Position numbers and translations under genes: made by a program
In this document: positions 31,661 through 42,143 of the stretch, piece after piece
Numbering within the stretch: the first letter of the stretch is position 1
Layout of the letters: each line of letters begins with the position of its first letter
Source of the DNA: Staphylococcus ratti
GTDB taxonomy: Bacteria; Bacillota; Bacilli; Staphylococcales; Staphylococcaceae
Direction of reading: 5' to 3'
Length of the DNA stretch: 64,000 nt
NCBI RefSeq assembly: GCF_020883535.1
Contig: NZ_CP086654.1
Coordinates: 1,612,001 to 1,676,000, forward strand
The notes under the pieces: generated by a model
The model's input: only the letters and a program-made list of their open reading frames with translations
Told to the model about the DNA's origin: nothing
Database searches by the model: none

Positions 31661-31999
31661 ATGAATCAAAAATTACTACAATCTCTATCTGCATTAGGCG
31701 TTTCGGCCACTTTGGTCACTCCTAACTTGAATGCTGAAGCAACAACAAATCAAATTCCATCAATCAAAGGAATATCTAATACTAAAATTACTATCGGTGC
31801 GAACTACAATCCGCTTGAAGGTGTTAAAGCTTATGATAAAGAAGACGGTGACCTTACGGATAAAATAAAAGTTAAAGGTCATATTGATACGTCAAAAACA
31901 GGTACATATCATTTAGAATATAAAGTTGCTGATTCTGACGGTGCTATCGAAACAACCCAACGTATTATTGAAGTTGTTGACGCACCTTCCGTTGATTAA
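31661..31999 (+). CDS. Secreted protein with a single DUF5011 (Ig-like) domain
   Basis: A 112-residue exported protein. A signal peptide covers about the first 27 residues, with a likely AEA cleavage. The rest is one Ig-like DUF5011 repeat with the typical KAYDKEDGDLTDKIKVKG and DTSKTGTYHLEYKVADSDG motifs. No LPXTG or lipobox is present. Its place between folD and qoxA matches an S. aureus gene annotated as chitinase-related, but no catalytic domain is seen here. ATG 31661 follows GGAGG; the longer upstream frame lacks a site. Confidence 0.85.
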   Translation: MNQKLLQSLSALGVSATLVTPNLNAEATTNQIPSIKGISNTKITIGANYNPLEGVKAYDKEDGDLTDKIKVKGHIDTSKTGTYHLEYKVADSDGAIETTQRIIEVVDAPSVD

Positions 32000-32012
32000 A
32001 ATCGTAATTTAT

Positions 32013-32080
32013 ACACAATAAGCCACCCCCTAATTACTATTACAATATAGTAATATGCGTAGGCTTATGTGTGCTTTTTT
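32013..32080 (+). terminator. Terminator of the Ig-like gene
   Basis: ACACAATAAGCC pairs with GGCTTATGTGTG, enclosing a second stem ATTACTAT/ATAGTAAT, followed by CTTTTTT. Confidence 0.8.
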
Positions 32081-32477
32081 ACAATTTCGGAGTGTGTTCA
32101 AAGTCTATTCAATGACTAATTAACACACTCTCTTTCTTTTTCTATCTCTTATTGTATGTGATGATTCTCCTATAAATAAATCAGTAATTTCCCTACAACA
32201 CAATACATAATCCCCCTTTTTTTAATATGAAAATATAATTTCAAAGTCTATTATAAATCGTGCGAGAGTAGCTTTTGGCGTAAATTTGAATAAAAGTAAC
32301 ACATTTCACAAAATGTACACATTATTTTTATAAAGGTGCTAACCCTTGTCAGTGTTAGAGTCACACGGCTTTCACTAAATTTATTTGGACAAATTTCTAA
32401 AAAGCCTCTTGTAAATATCACATATTATTTTAAAATTAATGTAAGTCCTACAATTGTAGTATTAGGAGGTCAAAAAA
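32081..32477. other. Leader region upstream of qoxA
   Basis: No gene is visible in these 397 AT-rich bases. A weak promoter candidate is TTCACA about 17-18 bases before TTATAA/TATAAA, near 32308-32336. The AGGAGG site (32464-32469) belongs to qoxA. The length suggests a long leader or distal regulation. Confidence 0.4.
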
Positions 32478-33569
32478 GTGTCAAAATTAAAGTCTATGCT
32501 TCTTGCATTCGGAACAATAATTTTGCTTGCGGGCTGTTCTGATGTAGAAGTTTTAAACGCAAAAGGGCCAATGGCAAGTGACCAAAGGTTTTTAATCATC
32601 TATTCGATTATCTTTATGGTTGCCATTGTTGCTGTCGTACTTATTTTATTTGCTATCTTCACTTTTAAATATCGTTACAACAAAACGAGTGAATCTGGCA
32701 AATTGCATCATAGTGTGTTACTTGAATCAATTTGGTTCATTATCCCTGTAATTATTTTAATTGCATTAATGATTCCAACTGTTAAGTCACTTTATGAGTA
32801 TGAAGAACCACCAAAAGCTAAAGATGAACCTTTAGTGATTTACGCAGTCAGCGGTGGTTACAAATGGTTCTTCGCTTATCCAGATGAAAAAATTGAAACG
32901 GTTAACCACATCACAATTCCAACTAACCGTCCTGTCACTTTCAAGCTTCAAGCTATGGATACGATGACAAGTTTCTGGGTACCTCAACTCGGGGGTCAAA
33001 AATATGCCATGACAGGCATGACAATGAACTGGACTTACAAAGCTAGTGAAGAAGGTACGTACCGTGGCCGTAACTCTAACTTTAACGGGGAAGGCTTCTC
33101 ACGTCACACATTTAACGTTCACGCAGTAAGTCAAGCTGAGTATGACAAATGGGTAAAAGAAGCAAAATCTAAAACAAAAATCGATCAAGATACATTCGAT
33201 AAACTGCTTTTACCTATTACTCCAAACAAAGAATTAACATTCAGTGGAACGCACATGGCTTTCGTGGATCCGGCTGCTGATCCAGAATACATCTTCTACG
33301 CTTACAAACGTTTCAACTATTCACCAAAAGATCCAAACTTCTACGATGATAAAGAAGGCGTTTTAAGTAAACCGAATAAGCCAGCACGTAAACCACAAAT
33401 CACAAATCCAAACTATGAACGTCACGGTATGAAAGCTGCTATTTTAGCGGATAATATGCCATATGATAATGCGTTCATTAAAGAAGAAGAACATAATATG
33501 GATGAAATGGAATCAATGCACAAAGGTGCAAAATCGGAATCAAACGATAAAAGTGGAGGTGGACATTAA
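32478..33569 (+). CDS. qoxA: Cytochrome aa3-type quinol oxidase subunit II
   Basis: Lipoprotein subunit II of the menaquinol oxidase. The signal peptide ends in lipobox LLAGC with Cys20. Two membrane helices follow, then a periplasmic-side cupredoxin domain that lacks CuA ligands, as expected of quinol oxidases. The C-terminus is Lys/Glu/Ser-rich. The start is GTG 32478, eight bases after AGGAGG. The 363-residue gene heads qoxABCD. Confidence 0.95.
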   Translation: MSKLKSMLLAFGTIILLAGCSDVEVLNAKGPMASDQRFLIIYSIIFMVAIVAVVLILFAIFTFKYRYNKTSESGKLHHSVLLESIWFIIPVIILIALMIPTVKSLYEYEEPPKAKDEPLVIYAVSGGYKWFFAYPDEKIETVNHITIPTNRPVTFKLQAMDTMTSFWVPQLGGQKYAMTGMTMNWTYKASEEGTYRGRNSNFNGEGFSRHTFNVHAVSQAEYDKWVKEAKSKTKIDQDTFDKLLLPITPNKELTFSGTHMAFVDPAADPEYIFYAYKRFNYSPKDPNFYDDKEGVLSKPNKPARKPQITNPNYERHGMKAAILADNMPYDNAFIKEEEHNMDEMESMHKGAKSESNDKSGGGH

Positions 33570-33571
33570 TG

Positions 33572-35560
33572 ATGAACTTTCCATGGAATGAGCTTATTGT
33601 AAACGGGAACTGGATGATTACTATGGCTCAAATTGGAGCGCCATTCTTAGTCATTGGTGTAATCGCAGCCCTTACTTACTTTAAGCTTTGGGGATATTTA
33701 TACAAGGAATGGTTCATGTCAGTCGACCACAAGAAAATTGGTTTAATGTACTTGATTTGTGCTGTTTTAATGTTTGTACGTGGAGGTATAGATGCTATCC
33801 TTTTACGTATTCAATTAACAGTACCAAATAATCCATTCTTAGAATCAAACCACTATAATGAAATTTTTACTACGCACGGTGTTATCATGATTATCTTCAT
33901 GGCAATGCCACTTGTAATTGGTTTAATGAACATCATCATTCCACTACAAATCGGAGCGCGTGACGTAGCATTCCCTTTACTTAACAACATTAGTTTTTGG
34001 TTGTTCGTTGCTGGTATGTTACTATTCAATATTTCATTTATTATTGGTGGTTCACCTGCAGCAGGTTGGACAAACTACGCGCCACTCGCTGGTGAATTCA
34101 GCCCTGGACCTGGCGTGAATTACTACTTAATCGCAATCCAAATCGCAGGTATTGGTACTTTAGCCACAGGTATTAACTTCTTTGTGACTATCATCAAACT
34201 AAAAACACCAAGTATGACGTTTATGCAAATGCCGATGTTTGTTGTTACAACATTCATCACAATGTTAATCATTATCTTAGCTTTCCCTGTATTAACAGTG
34301 GCACTTGCATTAATGACTGTTGACAGAGTCTTTGACTTTTCATTCTTTACTGTTGCTGGCGGCGGTATGCCAATGTTATGGGCAAACTTCTTCTGGGTAT
34401 GGGGGCACCCTGAAGTATACATCCTTGTATTGCCAGCGTTCGGTATTTATTCAGAAATCATTCCGACGTTCGCTCGTAAGCGTTTGTTCGGTCACCAAAG
34501 TATGGTGTGGGCTACAGCTGGTATCGCATTCTTAAGTTTTATCGTTTGGGTACACCACTTCTACACAATGGGTAGCGGTGCGTTAGTTAACTCATTCTTC
34601 TCAATTACAACTATGTTAATTGCTGTGCCAACGGGTGTAAAAATCTTTAACTGGTTGTTCACACTTTACCAAGGTCGTATCACTTTTGAATCACCAATGT
34701 TGTTCTCGTTAGCGTTTATCCCTAACTTTACAATTGGTGGTGTAACAGGTGTTATGCTTGCTATGGCATCTGCAGACTTTCAATATCACAACACATATTT
34801 CTTAGTGGCACACTTCCACTACACTATTGTTGCTGGTGTTGTATTTGCATGTTTTGCAGCTATGATTTTCTGGTATCCAAAAGCAATGGGATACAAATTG
34901 TTCGAAAAACCAAATAAATGGTTCTTCTGGATCTTTATGATTGGTTTCAATGTGACGTTCTTACCTCAATTCGTTTTAGGTTTAGATGGTATGCCACGTC
35001 GTTTATACAAATACTTGCCAGAAGATGGTTGGTTCTTACTTAACCTTATCTCTTCAATCGGTGCAGCTATGATGTCTATCGCTTTCTTAATCTTCGTTGG
35101 TAACATCGTATACAGTCACTTAAAAGCACCTCGTGAAGCAACTGGCGATAACTGGGGCGGCTTAGGTCGTGGTCTTGAGTGGGCTACAGCTTCAGCAATC
35201 CCTCCACATTACAACTTTGCAAAAACACCTCATTGGGATGACTTAGATTCATTCGTTGAGATGAAAGCTCAAGGTCGTCACTACTTAGATGATCATGACT
35301 ACAAAGATATTCACATGCCGAATAATACACATATCGGTTTCTGGATGGGTATCCTATTCTTTATTGGTGGTTTCTTCTTAGTATTCGAAACGATTTTACC
35401 AGCAATTTTATGTTTACTTGGTATCTTCGGTTTAATGATTTGGAGAAGTTTCCAACAAGATCACGGTTACTACATCCCTGCTAGTGAAGTTGCTGAAACA
35501 GAAGCACGCTTAAGAAAAGCACGTCAAAAAGAAAGGGAGGCTATGAATCATGAGTCATAA
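33572..35560 (+). CDS. qoxB: Cytochrome aa3-type quinol oxidase subunit I
   Basis: Catalytic haem-copper subunit and proton pump. It shows the copper-ligand region [15 protein letters not shown], the [11 protein letters not shown]is pair and later FHYTIVAGV haem ligands. I use ATG 33572 (MNFPWNEL), giving 662 residues as in S. aureus; ATG 33569, overlapping the qoxA stop, is one codon longer and equally possible. About 14-15 helices. It overlaps qoxC by 11 bases. Confidence 0.95.
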   Translation: MNFPWNELIVNGNWMITMAQIGAPFLVIGVIAALTYFKLWGYLYKEWFMSVDHKKIGLMYLICAVLMFVRGGIDAILLRIQLTVPNNPFLESNHYNEIFTTHGVIMIIFMAMPLVIGLMNIIIPLQIGARDVAFPLLNNISFWLFVAGMLLFNISFIIGGSPAAGWTNYAPLAGEFSPGPGVNYYLIAIQIAGIGTLATGINFFVTIIKLKTPSMTFMQMPMFVVTTFITMLIIILAFPVLTVALALMTVDRVFDFSFFTVAGGGMPMLWANFFWVWGHPEVYILVLPAFGIYSEIIPTFARKRLFGHQSMVWATAGIAFLSFIVWVHHFYTMGSGALVNSFFSITTMLIAVPTGVKIFNWLFTLYQGRITFESPMLFSLAFIPNFTIGGVTGVMLAMASADFQYHNTYFLVAHFHYTIVAGVVFACFAAMIFWYPKAMGYKLFEKPNKWFFWIFMIGFNVTFLPQFVLGLDGMPRRLYKYLPEDGWFLLNLISSIGAAMMSIAFLIFVGNIVYSHLKAPREATGDNWGGLGRGLEWATASAIPPHYNFAKTPHWDDLDSFVEMKAQGRHYLDDHDYKDIHMPNNTHIGFWMGILFFIGGFFLVFETILPAILCLLGIFGLMIWRSFQQDHGYYIPASEVAETEARLRKARQKEREAMNHES

Positions 35561-36155
35561 GGTTGATACAATTGATGCACGTACGCATGAAGGTGAATTA
35601 AACAAACTCGGTTTCTGGATCTTCCTTACAGCTGAATTTGCCCTTTTTGGTACGCTTTTCGCAACACTGTTAACACTCCAACACGGTGGTGGCTACGGTG
35701 GCATGATGACAACAGAGTTATTTGAATTACCTCTTGTTTTAATCATGACGTTCTTGCTTTTAGCAAGTTCTTACACATGTGGTATCGCAATTTATTACAT
35801 GCGTAAAGAAAAGAAAACATTATTTATGATTTGGATGATTATTACGGTACTTCTTGGTGTAGGATTCGTAGCATTCGAGATTTTCGAATTCACACACTAT
35901 GCACATGAAGGTGCTGTACCACAAGCGGGCTCATACTGGTCAAGTTTCTTCTTACTATTAGGAACGCACGGTGCCCACGTTACATTAGGTATCTTCTGGA
36001 TCATTTGTTTATTAATCCAAGTTGCAATGCGCGGACTTAATAAACATAATGCACCTAAAATTTTCATTGTAAGTTTATACTGGCATTTCTTAGATGTTGT
36101 ATGGATCTTCATCTTTACTGCCGTATACATGATAGGGATGGTGTTTAGCGGATGA
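35550..36155 (+). CDS. qoxC: Cytochrome aa3-type quinol oxidase subunit III
   Basis: Five-helix membrane subunit without redox centres, stabilising subunit I. It has the [13 protein letters not shown] motif typical of subunit III and ends in a Met/Phe-rich helix. It is 201 residues long. It overlaps qoxB by 11 bases and qoxD by four, consistent with translational coupling. Confidence 0.94.
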   Translation: MSHKVDTIDARTHEGELNKLGFWIFLTAEFALFGTLFATLLTLQHGGGYGGMMTTELFELPLVLIMTFLLLASSYTCGIAIYYMRKEKKTLFMIWMIITVLLGVGFVAFEIFEFTHYAHEGAVPQAGSYWSSFFLLLGTHGAHVTLGIFWIICLLIQVAMRGLNKHNAPKIFIVSLYWHFLDVVWIFIFTAVYMIGMVFSG

Positions 36156-36442
36156 GTACAGTAATCAAACATACAATAGGCTTTATCGCCTCAATCATTT
36201 TGACGTTACTTGCAGTTTTCGTCACACTATACACATCATTGTCATTTGAAGCTAAAGTAACTATTATTTTTGGATTTGCTTTTATCCAAGCATTCTTACA
36301 ACTCTTAATGTTCATGCACTTAACTGAAGGTAAAGATGGCCGCGTACAACTTGCAAAAGTTATCTTCGCTATCATCATTACACTTGTCATTGTTGTAGGT
36401 ACATTCTGGGTAATGCAAGGTGGACACAGCGCTCACCTATAA
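36152..36442 (+). CDS. qoxD: Quinol oxidase subunit IV
   Basis: A 96-residue membrane protein with three hydrophobic helices, including [20 protein letters not shown], typical of cytochrome o/aa3 subunit IV, an assembly subunit. It is the last gene of qoxABCD, and a hairpin terminator follows. Confidence 0.92.
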   Translation: MSTVIKHTIGFIASIILTLLAVFVTLYTSLSFEAKVTIIFGFAFIQAFLQLLMFMHLTEGKDGRVQLAKVIFAIIITLVIVVGTFWVMQGGHSAHL

Positions 36443-36458
36443 AATCAAGCTGTAACAT

Positions 36459-36496
36459 AAAAAGAGACGCTCACTACATGTGTGGTTCTCTTTTTT
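36459..36496 (+). terminator. qox operon terminator
   Basis: AAAAAGAGAC pairs with GTTCTCTTTTT (one bulge) and ends in six T. Confidence 0.7.
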
Positions 36497-36569
36497 ACTG
36501 CAAATTTTTATCCACATTATTGGACAATCACGTATTTATCGTATTAAATATACCACCTACTTTCTACAT

Positions 36570-36629
36570 AAAAAAAGACACCACAACAGCCATGAAATCG
36601 TTCATCGTATCATGGCTGTTATGATGTCT
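36570..36629 (-). terminator. Terminator at the end of the polysaccharide locus
   Basis: On the minus strand AGACATCATAACAGCCATGA pairs with TCATGGCTGTTGTGGTGTCT, followed by a seven-T run. It overlaps the stop of the last glycosyltransferase gene. Confidence 0.9.
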
Positions 36630-37977
36630 ATTCAATCATATTTTTTGGCTTTAACTGGTGCTTAACCTTTCCTATAAATCCTGTTTTAAGTTCTATTCCT
36701 TCATAAAGCGCTAAAAGTTTCTTTTTTTCATTTTGCCAATTATAAATGTATTTTGCTTTTTTCGTGTTAGCTTTAGCCTTTCCATAGCGTTCTTGATTCG
36801 TCAGCAATTCGTTAACGGCATGAGCTATATTTCGATAATCATGTGCGTCAATTGCAATCCCTACTTCGTGTTCATTTACCACTTTTGCAATCTCTGGAAA
36901 ATCACAACTTACGACCGGCACATGTGCCATTATATATTCAAAAAGTTTATTTGAACTTGCTGAATAATGATTAAAACACACATTTTGCAAAACTTGAAAA
37001 CCTAAATACGCTTCTCTAGTAATACTTGGTAATTCCTTAAAAGGCACTTTTTCTAAAAAGAAGATTCGGTCTCGCTCTGGAGATTTTTGCGCTAGTGATT
37101 TTAGTGTTGCGGTTAATTTTCCTGCACCTATAAAAACAAGTACCCCTTCATTAATATGTGGCATTGCTTCAATCAGCTTTTCTAAGCCTCTTCCTTGTTG
37201 TAAACCACCTTGGTATAGTAAAATCTTTTCCCCTTCAGGAAGACCTAATTGATGATGTAAATTTACTTTAGGTCGTTCGTTAATATCATACAACTCCGAA
37301 TAATTATAAAGCGTTTGAGGATAAAAACCATATATTTCTTCATTATGTTTCGCACGTGTATGATTCTCTACCATCATCTCATCGACAAAACGTAATAGAA
37401 ATCGCTCAATCACTTTAATCTTTTTCTTATCGTAACCTGTTCTATCAGACTGAACTTCATGACTATCATAGACAAGTGGTTTAGGCTTCAGACGTAATTT
37501 TGCGCATACAATCCCTTGAGGCAATGTATTTAAATCATTAGCATGATAAATATCTGATTTACACAAATAGCCTTTCACAATCATACGCGCAATGATTGCA
37601 CTATTTACGACGATTTTACGCACTTTTCTTTGTTTGATTGCCCCAGCAGTAGCTAAAAGCATCATTAAATAACTCGATAAAATCATGAAATTAACAAAAA
37701 ATAATCCTACAGCAACAGTCATGGCTAAACCTCCAACGACAATGACAAAAGGCTTGCCAAAGTCAGAATACGCTTGGAGCAACCAAGGATAACGTTTTAC
37801 CCGATGAACACGAAAACGTTCACTTACTTTTTCAAACGCTTCAATTGCTGGGTTTTTCGGATCATTTATCGCAATCAAGTCTACATCATAGCCTGCTTCA
37901 GCTAAAGCTGTACACTCGCGGTTCACTCTGGCATCATTTGTAAAATGATTCCAAACAAACATGCCCACTTTTTTCAT
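36628..37977 (-). CDS. Glycosyltransferase family 4-like protein with internal membrane segments
   Basis: A 449-residue GT-B glycosyltransferase. The N-terminal Rossmann half begins MKKVGMFVWNHFTNDARV. A hydrophobic stretch at about residues 76-113 looks like one or two membrane helices inserted into it. The C-terminal sugar-nucleotide half has LLYQGGLQQGRGLEKLIEA and the SSNKLFEYIMAHVPVV region in place of the usual E-x7-E motif. The donor and acceptor are unknown. It is the last gene of the polysaccharide locus, 134 bases after the ATPase gene, with its own GGAGG site and a strong terminator. Confidence 0.75.
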   Translation of the reverse strand: MKKVGMFVWNHFTNDARVNRECTALAEAGYDVDLIAINDPKNPAIEAFEKVSERFRVHRVKRYPWLLQAYSDFGKPFVIVVGGLAMTVAVGLFFVNFMILSSYLMMLLATAGAIKQRKVRKIVVNSAIIARMIVKGYLCKSDIYHANDLNTLPQGIVCAKLRLKPKPLVYDSHEVQSDRTGYDKKKIKVIERFLLRFVDEMMVENHTRAKHNEEIYGFYPQTLYNYSELYDINERPKVNLHHQLGLPEGEKILLYQGGLQQGRGLEKLIEAMPHINEGVLVFIGAGKLTATLKSLAQKSPERDRIFFLEKVPFKELPSITREAYLGFQVLQNVCFNHYSASSNKLFEYIMAHVPVVSCDFPEIAKVVNEHEVGIAIDAHDYRNIAHAVNELLTNQERYGKAKANTKKAKYIYNWQNEKKKLLALYEGIELKTGFIGKVKHQLKPKNMIE

Positions 37978-38111
37978 CTTGTGACCTCCTTATATATTTA
38001 GACAAGTGCGTAACGTAATCGTACAACCTATCCTATTCTTCTTACAGATTAACTCATTGATCAGTCATCATAGTGTGTGTATCAAAGCACATACCTTCTT
38101 GTTAATATGAA

Positions 38112-39020
38112 TTATCCTAAAATTTGCCAAAAAATACTTGCTACAAATATTCCAAAGCTAATCATTACCGGAATAAAGGTAGACCAATGCACTTTTTCTA
38201 ACTCTGATTGTTCAATCGTATCGCTACGTTGTTGTTGTAATCTTAACATCTTCTTTTTATAAGCCAATTGCCCTTTTTTATCTCGGGCTTTAAATCCTCG
38301 AATTAAAGTATTATAACGATTGACCACATGGTTTACTTCACCATATTCAATCATTTCTCCATAATGAATCCAAATAGCTTTATCGCACATATTTTTAATT
38401 TGTGCTGCCGAATGAGAAACAAAGAAAATTGTTTTACCTTGTTGCTGGAGTTCTTTCATTTTCGTAATACATTTATTGGCAAATGTTTCATCTCCAACTG
38501 ATAAAGCTTCATCTACGATTAGCACATCAGGGTTGGTATGAATTGCAATAGAAAAACCTAAACGTGCTTTCATTCCGCTCGAATAACTTTTGATAGGTTG
38601 ATAAATAAATTCGTCTAATTCAGAAAAAGCCACAATGTCATCAAATACATCATTAATTTCTTTAGATGACATTCCATGCATTAAACATTTATAACGTATA
38701 TTCTCTTCTCCAGTAAAATCATTTTTTAAACCAGCAGAAATCGCAATAAGTGATGACTTTCCGTTAATACTAACTGTGCCTTTTGATGGAACAAGCACTT
38801 CTGCAAGAATATTTGACAAAGTAGATTTACCCGAACCATTCAGACCGATTAGCCCAACAGACATTCCTTCTTCTACTTCAAAAGAAATGTCATATAATGC
38901 GTAATATGGTTTAGGTCGATAAAAATAACCAAATGATAATAATGAAATTATTTTACTAACTTTACTATTATTTAAATCATAGATTTTAGATACATGGTCC
39001 ACTTTTACTTTGTAAGTCAT
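38112..39020 (-). CDS. Polysaccharide/teichoic-acid ABC exporter ATPase (TagH/Wzt-like)
   Basis: ATPase of an ABC-2 polysaccharide exporter. Walker A is GLNGSGKST (residues 59-67), the signature YSSGMKARL (146-154) and Walker B VLIVDEAL soon after. The sequence matches TagH/Wzt-type exporters. An extra C-terminal part is basic and coiled-coil-like (about 240-275) and ends in a hydrophobic helix (278-300), as in longer TagH proteins. The matching permease gene is at 47604-48416, eight genes upstream in the same locus. This ATPase is distinct from the housekeeping TarGH, which is not in the window. Confidence 0.85.
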   Translation of the reverse strand: MTYKVKVDHVSKIYDLNNSKVSKIISLLSFGYFYRPKPYYALYDISFEVEEGMSVGLIGLNGSGKSTLSNILAEVLVPSKGTVSINGKSSLIAISAGLKNDFTGEENIRYKCLMHGMSSKEINDVFDDIVAFSELDEFIYQPIKSYSSGMKARLGFSIAIHTNPDVLIVDEALSVGDETFANKCITKMKELQQQGKTIFFVSHSAAQIKNMCDKAIWIHYGEMIEYGEVNHVVNRYNTLIRGFKARDKKGQLAYKKKMLRLQQQRSDTIEQSELEKVHWSTFIPVMISFGIFVASIFWQILG

Positions 39021-39039
39021 GTCATCACCTTGTTCAATC

Positions 39040-41052
39040 TTATTTTTCCGAAATGAAACGCGTTACATTATTTTTAATTTGTTTAAACCCATCAATATAG
39101 TGTTCAAAATCTTCAAGATGTGTGCGAATAATTTGTTTATCTTGGTCCATTATACTGTTTTCCTCTGTAAATGCCCATATCGCTTTCCCACTCCCTTTAT
39201 AATCACTCAATTTAGAAGGAATATAAGGGTTCAACGGTTTAATTCCTTTAGTATGTGCATCAAAAAGTAGTAATCCGTCTAAGATTGTTGTAATATTTAA
39301 AAATTCAAAATAACCTACAAACGGATGTAAAACAATGTAATCGCTAAAATCACTATTGTTATGCATTGCTTGCACATTACCTTTAATATTAGTAAAACAA
39401 TGGATTTTAAAATTGGTTTCCCCTTTTGATTCTAAATATTTACATACGAGTTCAATTTCATTGAAACCTCTTGTTTCATAAAAATTTCCAAAATAACCTA
39501 AATTAATAAAGTCTGGATCAACGCTATAGTGCGTCATCACTTTGCGATAATCTGATTTAATTGGAATGGGATGTCTTGAAATAACTGCACGTTCACGAAT
39601 AGATTGCTTTATATTTTCATCAAAGCGCTCAATCATGTACTCAAGTTGATTTTCATTTGTGAATATGAGTTCATCAGCATCAGAAAGTGCTAACAATTCG
39701 CACACGTTAAACACATTATCATCTACTAAACGTTTTAATTCTGGCTTTATCTGTCGTTTTATTTTTTGAATATAGGCTTCATCTTCAATAGGTGCATAAC
39801 GTAAATCACTTGTAACTGTAGAATGAAGTGGGTCCGAAAATTCCGCACGCCAATATATTTTAGGTTGTTGTTGCTTAATTTCAAACCCTAGAAAATGTGA
39901 CTGTGGAAACATCGCTCTTGAATACAAATGATGGTACACCTTTTGACCTTTTTTGACGATTGCTAATCCTTGTTCAATAAATTCACTAATACTTTGCCAA
40001 CTTGAGAAAGCCTGTTTAGCACTTAATTCATAGTGTCTATCAATAAGATGATGCGACAAGGAAGTTAATTTGTAATCCATTTTGCGCAAACGTGACATAT
40101 CATTCGAAATCACATCTACAATTTCATTTTTATCTCTAATACGTTTTGCCATCACATTCCCACTCGTATCAATATAAGGTGGAAAACAATAAGCAATCAC
40201 TAATGTTTCGGCTTTATCTTTATTTAATAAGCTAAAATTAAATTGATCCATCATTGTATAAATGTATTGATGTAATTTATAACGTGTTTCAGCATCTTGT
40301 TTTTTAATAAACGTACGAATGCATTCAATCAAACGATTCGCTTCATGTTTTAACGTCACATCAGAGTGAACCGATAATGTTTCGTTATATATCGCTTTAA
40401 TTGTCTCTAAAGCATCCATCATCTCATTTGTTGTTTTTATATCGAGCACATTCTCAGCATTTTGAAAAATACGGGCATGGCTCATAAAATGAGATACATG
40501 GTACGTGTGATTGACGATTTCATCAATATAACACCTTATAAACTGGTTTAATCGATAATGCAAGTTTAAGTTTTTTATAATATATGTTGGATATACGGTT
40601 TGGCTTCCATGACCATAGACTACAGCTTGTGATAAATGCTCTGTTTCTATCAAACGCTCAGTGTTACATTTTTCATTACTAAACTTAAAACAACAATGAG
40701 ACTGATTCATTCGACTCACTACAAATTTAAATGAATATTGAAAGGCCCTATCATCGAAATAATAAAAAATATTTTGTTTTTCTCTTAAAGGCGATTCAAT
40801 AAATTGCGACAAAGCAGTTTGTGTTTCAAATACCAGTATGACTTGTTCATAACACTTAATCATATCTTCAATTGTATTTAAGTCACATTCATCCATAAAT
40901 AAAACATAACTTATTCCTTTTTGAAGGTTTTGCGGTTGAAATGAATGCATCGACCACAATGCTTCATTAATGAAGGTATGAGATTTCCGTCTTATAGGTT
41001 TTTGCATCGCTTCTAATTGCTCTGAAGTATATGTTTCTTCATTCAATTTCAT
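39040..41052 (-). CDS. Large GT-B glycosyltransferase-like protein with unknown N-terminal half
   Basis: A 670-residue soluble protein. From about residue 282 it reads as a GT-B glycosyltransferase: YCFPPYIDTSGNVMAKRI resembles the N-terminal motif of GT4 enzymes, LGYFGNFYETRG a start of the donor-binding half, and YIPSKLSDYKGSGKAIWAF the late motif. The first 280 residues match nothing I recognise and are rich in Gln, His and Asn. It overlaps the upstream gene by four bases (ATGA). Substrates unknown. Confidence 0.65.
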   Translation of the reverse strand: MKLNEETYTSEQLEAMQKPIRRKSHTFINEALWSMHSFQPQNLQKGISYVLFMDECDLNTIEDMIKCYEQVILVFETQTALSQFIESPLREKQNIFYYFDDRAFQYSFKFVVSRMNQSHCCFKFSNEKCNTERLIETEHLSQAVVYGHGSQTVYPTYIIKNLNLHYRLNQFIRCYIDEIVNHTYHVSHFMSHARIFQNAENVLDIKTTNEMMDALETIKAIYNETLSVHSDVTLKHEANRLIECIRTFIKKQDAETRYKLHQYIYTMMDQFNFSLLNKDKAETLVIAYCFPPYIDTSGNVMAKRIRDKNEIVDVISNDMSRLRKMDYKLTSLSHHLIDRHYELSAKQAFSSWQSISEFIEQGLAIVKKGQKVYHHLYSRAMFPQSHFLGFEIKQQQPKIYWRAEFSDPLHSTVTSDLRYAPIEDEAYIQKIKRQIKPELKRLVDDNVFNVCELLALSDADELIFTNENQLEYMIERFDENIKQSIRERAVISRHPIPIKSDYRKVMTHYSVDPDFINLGYFGNFYETRGFNEIELVCKYLESKGETNFKIHCFTNIKGNVQAMHNNSDFSDYIVLHPFVGYFEFLNITTILDGLLLFDAHTKGIKPLNPYIPSKLSDYKGSGKAIWAFTEENSIMDQDKQIIRTHLEDFEHYIDGFKQIKNNVTRFISEK

Positions 41053-41768
41053 CTCGATTTCACCCGCTTCATGATAAGTTTAAGTCCTTTAGCTACATTT
41101 TTCTTATTTATTTTCTTTTTGTAATGAGAGATTCTTTCAATATTGTTAATAAGTAAAGCATTATTAAGATATTTTTTCTTATACGTCCAAGCACTTCTCT
41201 TAAATTTATGCAATTCACGAAACGCAAACTGCATACGCTTATGTGTATTTAAATATGTGTCATATAACACATCATAGTCATTTTTTAAGACAAGTAATTC
41301 TTGTTTCAACCGCATTTCATTAATAATCGGACGATTTCGCTCAATTTTGTATTCTGCTTTGAGTTGAAGGTATAAATCCTCGTTATGTGTTTCATCGTAT
41401 GGAACGATATCATTACCAAAAAATTCGATGTTTAAGGTTCCTTTACTAAAATAATAAATATTGATTGTATAAGTGTTAATAAGTTTTGTAATCACTGTTT
41501 CAATACGTTCAAATGGAACATGAAGCGACTGAAAAATCAACTTCACTGTAACTTGACTTTTAAGATGTTGAACTATTTCGTTGAATAACGTCATTTGTAC
41601 TTGATTAATAGATTCGTCGAAATAAAAATTGATTTTAGTGATATCATCCATTTCATTAATCACATGTTTCAAAATAGACGCTTCATTTTCAGTACTTTTA
41701 AACCATATATCTAATATTTTTTCCTTTTTGGTTAAATTTCGTGAAACAATAAATTCATTTTTCGCCAA
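41049..41768 (-). CDS. Hypothetical protein of the polysaccharide locus, 239 aa
   Basis: A soluble-looking protein with a mixed alpha/beta N-terminal part, an Asn/Ile-rich middle and a strongly basic C-terminus (about residues 200-239, many Lys). The start is TTG 41768, preceded by AGGAGAGGAAG at good spacing. It overlaps the next gene by four bases, so it is translationally coupled to the 670-residue glycosyltransferase-like protein and may be its partner. Family not recognised. Confidence 0.6.
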   Translation of the reverse strand: MAKNEFIVSRNLTKKEKILDIWFKSTENEASILKHVINEMDDITKINFYFDESINQVQMTLFNEIVQHLKSQVTVKLIFQSLHVPFERIETVITKLINTYTINIYYFSKGTLNIEFFGNDIVPYDETHNEDLYLQLKAEYKIERNRPIINEMRLKQELLVLKNDYDVLYDTYLNTHKRMQFAFRELHKFKRSAWTYKKKYLNNALLINNIERISHYKKKINKKNVAKGLKLIMKRVKSR

Positions 41769-41783
41769 GTTGATCTTCCTCTC

Positions 41784-42143
41784 CTAAAAGACTTTTATCT
41801 CTTTGGTTTCAGCCACTTTTTGGTTGTTATTTTGCTGCACAAAAGCCTTGATACGGTATTTTCCGGGCTCTAAAGATACATGAAAGACGTTTTGTGGTTG
41901 ATACATGATTTTTTCTTCGGGAATGGATTGTCCTTTTTTATAAATATAAAGCGCGTAAGACATCTTTTCGCCCGAACTGCACACTGTAATGTCTACTTTG
42001 CCTTCTTCAGTTTGGTTAGATAAAATGTCATCAATTCTCAAAGTTGCAGGGTTATGATCTAACAAAACAGATGTTTCAATCATGATATCTTCTAACTGAC
42101 TTTCTAAATATTCATATGCTTTTTTATAATCAACATTAGCCAT
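41784..42143 (-). CDS. Hypothetical beta-rich protein of the polysaccharide locus, 119 aa
   Basis: Residues 1-45 look helical and acidic. Residues 50-119 look like a single Ig-like beta sandwich: VSLEPGKYRIKAFVQQ resembles the final strands of such domains. No signal peptide, so it is predicted to be cytosolic, perhaps a binding module. It overlaps the upstream glycosyltransferase gene by eight bases. Family not recognised. Confidence 0.6.
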   Translation of the reverse strand: MANVDYKKAYEYLESQLEDIMIETSVLLDHNPATLRIDDILSNQTEEGKVDITVCSSGEKMSYALYIYKKGQSIPEEKIMYQPQNVFHVSLEPGKYRIKAFVQQNNNQKVAETKEIKVF

